This document shows, one piece after another, positions 6,906-10,173 of a stretch of 10,173 bases of DNA. A model generated the notes under the pieces. That model saw only the letters and a program-made list of their open reading frames with translations. It was not told the DNA's origin and did not search any database. Source of the stretch: Halomonas halophila. Its GTDB lineage: Bacteria > Pseudomonadota > Gammaproteobacteria > Pseudomonadales > Halomonadaceae. The stretch covers positions 10,150-20,322 of the forward strand of contig DJIP01000249.1 in the NCBI GenBank assembly GCA_002433675.1. Direction: 5' to 3'. The translations under genes were made by a program, and so were the position numbers. Numbering within the stretch: the first letter of the stretch is position 1; every line of letters begins with the position of its first letter.

Positions 6906-7026
6906 GATGATATCCGCTGAAGAAGAGGTTCAGGGTGGCAACACCGCGGCGCCCCCGGGGTGACCAGAGGCAGCTTGCCCATGGCATCGGCATGCGCCGT
7001 CGGTGCTCCCGTCTGAAGGTGTCGCG

Positions 7027-7056
7027 TTGACCCCCCGCTGAAGGCTCTCTTATAGT
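7027..7056 (+). promoter_or_regulatory. Sigma70 promoter of zapA
   Basis: TTGACC (7027-7032, 5/6), 18-bp spacer, TATAGT (7051-7056, 5/6). It lies in the 232-bp divergent ygfB-zapA gap and predicts a start near 7063 with a leader of about 75 nt. I could not find an equally good promoter for ygfB in this gap. Confidence 0.7.
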
Positions 7057-7137
7057 GACTCGCAATCGATCCCCGATGGTAACGCATCCTGCCCGTTCGG
7101 CGCTGCGTTAGCCAAGGCCCGCCCCGGAGCCAGGCCC

Positions 7138-7449
7138 ATGAATGACACCAAGCGGCATACCACCGACATTACGCTGCTAGAACGCCCCTACACCATCGCC
7201 TGTGCCCCCGAGGAGCAGGAGGGGCTGGAGCGCGCTGCCCGCTATCTGGACCAGGCCATGCAGGGGATCCACGCCCAGGGCAAGGTGGTGGATCGGGAGA
7301 AGATCGCCATCATGGCGGCACTCAATCTGGCCCACGAACTGCTGGGCCTGCGTGACGAGAAGCGTGCGGGAGAGGCCAGCCTGAGCGAGTTGAATACTCG
7401 CCTGGAGCAGGCGCTCGCCAAGGCGCCAAATCGCGATTCCGATGTCTGA
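7138..7449 (+). CDS. zapA: Cell division protein ZapA
   Basis: ZapA binds FtsZ in the cytoplasm, bundles its filaments and recruits ZapB to the Z-ring. The 103 residues match the usual size (E. coli 109). The N-terminal domain carries the small beta-hairpin typical of the family (DITLLERPYTIACAPEEQEGLERAARYLDQAM). A long helix follows (REKIAIMAALNLAHELLGLRDEKRAGEASLSELNTRLEQAL) that forms the tetrameric coiled coil. GGAG sits eight bases before the ATG and a good promoter lies upstream. The order zapA-ssrS-fau, divergent from ygfB, is the conserved gammaproteobacterial arrangement and independently supports the call. Confidence 0.95.
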   Translation: MNDTKRHTTDITLLERPYTIACAPEEQEGLERAARYLDQAMQGIHAQGKVVDREKIAIMAALNLAHELLGLRDEKRAGEASLSELNTRLEQALAKAPNRDSDV

Positions 7450-7563
7450 ACGAGGCTGATCAAGGCTTTCGGTACCTGAGCCCGCACCGCGTCCCGCCCT
7501 GATGGCCCGCACGCCCTCCCAGCGTGAACCCTGCCAGCACCTCATCCCCTTGCTGGTGTCTCG

Positions 7564-7590
7564 CGACCAGCGCGCCACCGCGCCTGGTCG
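7564..7590. terminator. Strong GC-rich hairpin between zapA and ssrS
   Basis: Bases 7564-7570 pair with 7584-7590 (CGACCAG/CTGGTCG). After one bulged C, 7572-7575 pairs with 7580-7583, leaving a 4-nt loop. No T-tract follows, so it is not a textbook terminator. It may slow transcription from zapA, protect an RNA 3' end or belong to a regulatory leader of ssrS. The surrounding 7450-7626 holds no gene that I can support; a smaller CCAGCA/TGCTGG dyad lies just before it. Confidence 0.4.
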
Positions 7591-7626
7591 ACACTGCCTC
7601 CCCAAGCACGCGAAGGCATCTTCACT

Positions 7627-7654
7627 TTGGCGCCAGGCCCCGGTCTGGTAGCAT
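7627..7654 (+). promoter_or_regulatory. Sigma70-type promoter of the 6S RNA gene
   Basis: TTGGCG (7627-7632, 4/6), 16-bp spacer, TAGCAT (7649-7654, 4/6). The predicted start, near 7660-7661, coincides with the 5' strand of the 6S closing stem, which supports both calls. The GC-rich stretch right after the -10 resembles a stringent-type discriminator, but that is only suggestive. Confidence 0.6.
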
Positions 7655-7660
7655 GGAGGG

Positions 7661-7845
7661 GTTCCCTGGGGTGTGCGCCAGTCGTTACAGTCCCTCGAGC
7701 CTATGCGCAGTACCCAGGGGGCCAAATGCTAGCCGGGCCCGTGTGCAAGTCCGTGCGACGGAAAGCCTGACGGCTCGGCTGCGGCCACCCACCTTGAACC
7801 TATGGGTTCAAGGGCCAGAACGACAGCGGCACTCTGGGGAACCTC
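7661..7845 (+). ncRNA. ssrS: 6S RNA
   Basis: 6S RNA binds sigma70-RNA polymerase in stationary phase by mimicking an open promoter. About 185 nt fits the usual 180-190 nt. The 5' and 3' ends pair (TTCCC at 7662-7666 with GGGAA at 7837-7841, extended outward), and the 5' half has the conserved CAGTCCCT-GAGCC-like element (7695-7709). The 3' half carries the hallmark hairpin: ACCTTGAACC (7791-7800) pairs through a four-base loop with GGTTCAAGG (7805-7813), almost identical to E. coli. The position between zapA and fau/ygfA is the standard ssrS locus. The exact ends are estimated from the pairing. The 3' end almost touches the fau ATG at 7848, so processing must cut right at the start codon. Confidence 0.93.
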
Positions 7846-7847
7846 GA

Positions 7848-8501
7848 ATGAATGATCTGCGCTCTTGCCTTGACGCACAGATAACGCTCGGACACTTGTC
7901 ACGTACCGAGCTGCGACGCGAACTGCGACGCCGCCGGCGGGCCTTGAGCCCACGCCAGCAGCGGGCCGCCAGCCAGTCACTACTGGCTCGCCTGCGTCGC
8001 CTTCCTGAACTGCTGAGTGCCCGTCGCGTGGCGCTCTACCTGCCCAATGACGGGGAGATCGATCCTCGCCCCCTGCTCGACTGGCTGCGTCAGCGACGCG
8101 CCCAGGCCTATCTTCCGGTGCTGCGCCCCCTGAGCGACAATCGCCTGTGGTTCGTCCGCTACGACGAGCATACCCCCATGGTCGCCAATCGCTTCGGTAT
8201 CAGCGAACCCTGCAGCCGTCACGGTGCCCACCCATCGCGCCGCCTGCCGCCCTGGGCGCTGGATGCCATCCTGCTGCCACTGGTGGGCTTCGATGACGCC
8301 GGCCAGCGTCTGGGCATGGGGGGAGGTTTCTACGATCGCACCCTGGCCTTCGCCCATCCCGACAGCGGACAGGGCGGTCCCAGACCACGCCTGATCGGCC
8401 TGGCCCATGACGTCCAGCGCGTCGAACGCCTGCCGGTGGCATCCTGGGACGTGCCGCTGAACGCCATCGTCAGTGATCACCGAGTGATCCGTCCTGCCTG
8501 A
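7848..8501 (+). CDS. fau: 5-formyltetrahydrofolate cyclo-ligase (FAU/YgfA)
   Basis: The cytoplasmic enzyme uses ATP to convert 5-formyl-THF to 5,10-methenyl-THF, rescuing folate from its storage/inhibitory form; in E. coli the gene is tied to biofilm and persister formation. The 217 residues show the basic N-terminal helix (RTELRRELRRRRRALSP), the substrate region LYLPNDGEIDPRPLL and AYLPVLRPL, and the diagnostic RLGMGGGFYDRTLA ATP/Mg loop, ending with WDVPLNAIVSD. E. coli YgfA has 182 residues; the surplus is a slightly longer N-terminus and inserts. The ATG at 7848 is preferred because GGGGA (7836-7840) lies about eight bases upstream and a similar number of residues precede the conserved helix as in E. 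coli. An in-frame TTG at 7896 is possible. It is co-directional with ssrS, and its ribosome-binding site lies inside the 6S closing stem. Confidence 0.95.
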   Translation: MNDLRSCLDAQITLGHLSRTELRRELRRRRRALSPRQQRAASQSLLARLRRLPELLSARRVALYLPNDGEIDPRPLLDWLRQRRAQAYLPVLRPLSDNRLWFVRYDEHTPMVANRFGISEPCSRHGAHPSRRLPPWALDAILLPLVGFDDAGQRLGMGGGFYDRTLAFAHPDSGQGGPRPRLIGLAHDVQRVERLPVASWDVPLNAIVSDHRVIRPA

Positions 8502-8506
8502 AACGC

Positions 8507-8534
8507 CTCCGGCCGCCCCTGAGGGCGGCCGGAG
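8507..8534. terminator. Bidirectional hairpin between fau and the convergent microprotein gene
   Basis: A perfect 12-bp GC-rich stem (8507-8518 with 8523-8534) with a CTGA loop begins five bases after the fau stop. T residues follow weakly on both sides (TTGG on +, GCGTTT on -). It is placed to end both convergent transcripts. Confidence 0.7.
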
Positions 8535-8575
8535 TTGGATCTATGCCGATGTCGTGACCACGGTGCCTGGTGCGG

Positions 8576-8671
8576 TCAACCTCCCACCAGCGCCTGGGCG
8601 TAGCCGGTTGCCACGACTCCCAGGCCAAATACCAGCACCAGTGACATGATCAGATCGGGCTTGCGTTTCAT
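8576..8671 (-). CDS. 31-residue single-pass membrane microprotein, unknown function
   Basis: The ATG (8671-8669) opens 31 codons: a basic start (MKRKPD), a hydrophobic helix of about 18-20 residues (LIMSLVLVFGLGVVATGYA) and a short tail QALVGG ending in TGA. The length and the positive-inside N-terminus suggest one transmembrane segment with the N-terminus in the cytoplasm. Evidence for translation is a GGGAG six bases before the ATG, a near-consensus promoter about 70 bp upstream on the same strand, and a bidirectional terminator beyond the stop. I do not recognise a characterised family; similar short MKRKPDL-type proteins may occur in related bacteria, but I cannot confirm that here. The sequence could also be an uncleaved signal peptide. 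It is an independent unit between convergent fau and upstream ilvA. Confidence 0.7.
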   Translation of the reverse strand: MKRKPDLIMSLVLVFGLGVVATGYAQALVGG

Positions 8672-8685
8672 TCCTGACTCCCTTC

Positions 8686-8704
8686 ATACGGCCGCTTGCC
8701 GTAT
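8686..8704 (-). promoter_or_regulatory. Stem-loop in the microprotein leader
   Basis: On the - strand ATACGGC pairs with GCCGTAT (7 bp, 5-nt loop), ending a few bases before the GGGAG ribosome-binding site. It could affect ribosome access or RNA stability, or bind a protein. Only the dyad is visible. Confidence 0.45.
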
Positions 8705-8738
8705 TGTCTTGATGTTGTGGTCAAAGCGACTGACTCAG

Positions 8739-8767
8739 ACTATAGGGTGATCACCCATGTATGGCAA
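8739..8767 (-). promoter_or_regulatory. Near-consensus sigma70 promoter of the microprotein gene, with a palindromic spacer
   Basis: On the - strand: TTGCCA (8767-8762, 5/6), exactly 17 bp, TATAGT (8744-8739, 5/6). This is the best promoter in the window. The spacer contains the perfect 12-bp palindrome GGGTGATCACCC (8745-8756), abutting the -10 box, where a bound repressor would block polymerase. Transcription would start near 8732, giving a leader of about 60 nt. Confidence 0.75.
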
Positions 8768-8796
8768 TCATCACGCTTCCACGATGAAGCCCGTCA

Positions 8797-8818
8797 GCCA
8801 GGCATCATCATGCCCAGC
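8797..8818 (-). terminator. Hairpin downstream of ilvA
   Basis: On the - strand 8818-8810 pairs with 8805-8797 (9 bp with two G-T pairs, GATG loop), about 70 nt after the ilvA stop. No T-run follows, so it is a weak terminator candidate. The gap 8679-8889 otherwise holds only the microprotein leader and promoter. Confidence 0.3.
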
Positions 8819-8889
8819 AAGTAAGTCAGCGCTTGCGCGCGCAGGATACGCCGCTTTGCCTCGACTTCCAAGACGTCATCCCGCCATGG

Positions 8890-10173
8890 CTATGCCATGA
8901 ACAGTTGGTAGGCGGGATTGTCACTTTCCTTCCAATAGCGATAGCCAATGGCGTCAAAATGTTCCTCGACGTGGGAGCGATCGCCGTTGGGAATCTGCAT
9001 GCCGACCAGCACTCGGCCGTAGGCCGCACCGTGGTTGCGGTAGTGAAACAGCGAGATGTTCCAGTCCTGGGGGAGGTGGGTCAGGAAGTTCATCAGCGCG
9101 CCGGGGCGCTCGGGAAACTCGAAGCGATAGACTTCTTCGGTGAACTCGGTACGGGGCCGGCCGCCGCCCAGATGACGGATATGCAGCTTGGCCAGTTCGT
9201 TGTCGGTCAGATCCTCGACCGGGTAGCCTGCTTCGATCAGCTTTCCGATCAGCGCCTGGCGATCCTCGCCACCCGGCTTGACCTGTATGCCGACGAAGAT
9301 ATGGGCCTGGTCGACATCGGCATAGCGATAGTTGAATTCGGTGACCATGCGCTTGCCGATGGTGCGGCAGAACTTCTTGAAGCTGCCTGGCCGCTCGGGA
9401 ATGGTCACCGCCAGGATCGCCTCGCGCTGTTCGCCGAGTTCGGTGCGCTCGGCGATATGCTGGAGCCGATCGAAATTGGTGTTGGCGCCAGAGTTGATGC
9501 ACACCAGGGTCTGGTTCTCGGCCCCGGTCTCCTGGATGTATTTCTTGAGACCGGCCAGCGACAGCGCACCGGAGGTCTCGGACACCGCCCGGGTATCCTC
9601 AAAGATATCCTTCACCGCCGCACACATCTCGTCGGTGTTGACGGTGATCACCTGATCCACCAGGTCGCGCATCAGGGAAAAGGGAATCTCGCCGATCTGC
9701 GCCACCGCCACGCCCTCGGCGAACACCCCGACCTGGTCAAGGATGACCCTTTCACCGGCCTCCAGCGCGGCCTTGAGGCAGGCGCTGTCCTCGGCTTCCA
9801 CCCCGATCACCTTGATCTCCGGACGCAGGTACTTGATGTAGGCCGCCATGCCGGCGATCAGGCCACCACCGCCCACCGGAATGAACACCGCATCGATGGG
9901 GCCGCTGTGCTGACGCAGAATCTCCATGGCCACGGTGCCCTGACCGGCGACCACGTCGATATCATCAAACGGCGGGATATAGGTGTAGCCGTGGGCCTCG
10001 ACCAGCTCCTGGGCGTGCTCTGCGGCGGCGGCGAAGGCGTCGCCCTTGAGAATGACCTTGGCGCCCCAGCCGCGTACGGCGGCCACCTTGATCTCCGGGG
10101 TGATGCGCGGCATCACGATCACCGCCTTGACGCCCATCTGCTTGGCCGCCAGCGCCAGGCCCTGGGCATGGTT
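8890..10173 (-). CDS. ilvA: Threonine ammonia-lyase, biosynthetic (partial, N-terminus outside window)
   Basis: This PLP enzyme deaminates threonine to 2-oxobutanoate, the first step of isoleucine synthesis. The 427 visible residues begin in the conserved NHAQG loop, so roughly 85-90 N-terminal residues, including the PLP-binding lysine, lie beyond the right edge. Visible fold-type II features are the phosphate-binding VGGGGLIAGM (about 100-109 of the fragment) and the cofactor-nitrogen serine region INSGANTNFDRL. Two ACT-like regulatory domains follow, each opening with ERPG (ERPGSFKKFCRTIG and ERPGALMNFLTHLP). The pair marks the long, isoleucine-inhibited and valine-activated biosynthetic type (E. 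coli IlvA, 514 residues), not the short catabolic TdcB. No other ilv gene lies in the window. The coding frame is intact throughout. Confidence 0.97.
   Translation of the reverse strand, partial: NHAQGLALAAKQMGVKAVIVMPRITPEIKVAAVRGWGAKVILKGDAFAAAAEHAQELVEAHGYTYIPPFDDIDVVAGQGTVAMEILRQHSGPIDAVFIPVGGGGLIAGMAAYIKYLRPEIKVIGVEAEDSACLKAALEAGERVILDQVGVFAEGVAVAQIGEIPFSLMRDLVDQVITVNTDEMCAAVKDIFEDTRAVSETSGALSLAGLKKYIQETGAENQTLVCINSGANTNFDRLQHIAERTELGEQREAILAVTIPERPGSFKKFCRTIGKRMVTEFNYRYADVDQAHIFVGIQVKPGGEDRQALIGKLIEAGYPVEDLTDNELAKLHIRHLGGGRPRTEFTEEVYRFEFPERPGALMNFLTHLPQDWNISLFHYRNHGAAYGRVLVGMQIPNGDRSHVEEHFDAIGYRYWKESDNPAYQLFMA

Noticed and set aside
7524..7847. Upstream extension of the fau reading frame
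   Set aside because: The frame happens to be open through ssrS, but this stretch is the 6S RNA and its promoter. The translated sequence is unlike any cyclo-ligase N-terminus.
1..10173. Mobile elements, CRISPR arrays, tRNA/rRNA genes, attachment sites or defence genes
   Set aside because: No spaced repeats, transposase or integrase motifs, tRNA-like cloverleaf or rRNA sequence were seen. Gene order is conserved core chromosome.

Overview
This is a GC-rich (about 65-70% by eye) stretch of a gammaproteobacterial chromosome. The protein sequences and gene neighbourhood fit Halomonas or a close Halomonadaceae relative best; that assignment is from recognition, not from a search. The gene content is housekeeping, and I see no phage, transposon, CRISPR, toxin-antitoxin or defence genes. 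The interest lies mainly in the non-coding architecture.

Region 1 (1-2966, + strand): the 3' end of gpmI (glycolysis), envC (activator of septal amidases) and ctpA (periplasmic/outer C-terminal processing protease), a conserved gpmI-envC-ctpA order. The gpmI stop overlaps the only usable envC start, and a terminator-like hairpin lies inside the envC leader. ctpA has its own candidate promoter. A small dyad at 2965-2989 separates it from the convergent ubi genes.

Region 2 (3009-6905, - strand): ygfB, then a 474-bp gap, then ubiH and ubiI, two flavin monooxygenases of aerobic ubiquinone synthesis. In E. coli the order is ygfB-pepP-ubiH-ubiI. Here no pepP is present: a strong intrinsic terminator closes ygfB, and a structured leader with an AT-rich end precedes ubiH. 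The 237-nt spacer between ubiH and ubiI holds four mutually pairing segments arranged like an attenuator.

Region 3 (6906-8534, + strand): zapA (Z-ring protein) diverges from ygfB behind a good sigma70 promoter, followed by a canonical 6S RNA gene (ssrS) with its own promoter and then fau/ygfA (5-formyltetrahydrofolate cyclo-ligase). The 6S RNA 3' end almost touches the fau start codon, so the fau ribosome-binding site is part of the 6S closing stem. A bidirectional hairpin ends the unit.

Region 4 (8576-10173, - strand): a 31-codon single-pass membrane microprotein with a near-consensus promoter, a palindrome in that promoter and a leader hairpin; then ilvA (threonine deaminase with two C-terminal ACT-like domains), cut by the window edge.

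Together the genes cover envelope/cell-division control (EnvC, CtpA, ZapA), respiration (UbiH, UbiI) and global growth-phase regulation (6S RNA). I found no convincing new multi-gene system. The best candidates for something undescribed are the microprotein locus, the 6S/fau overlap, the ubiH-ubiI attenuator-like spacer and the pepP-less ubiH leader.
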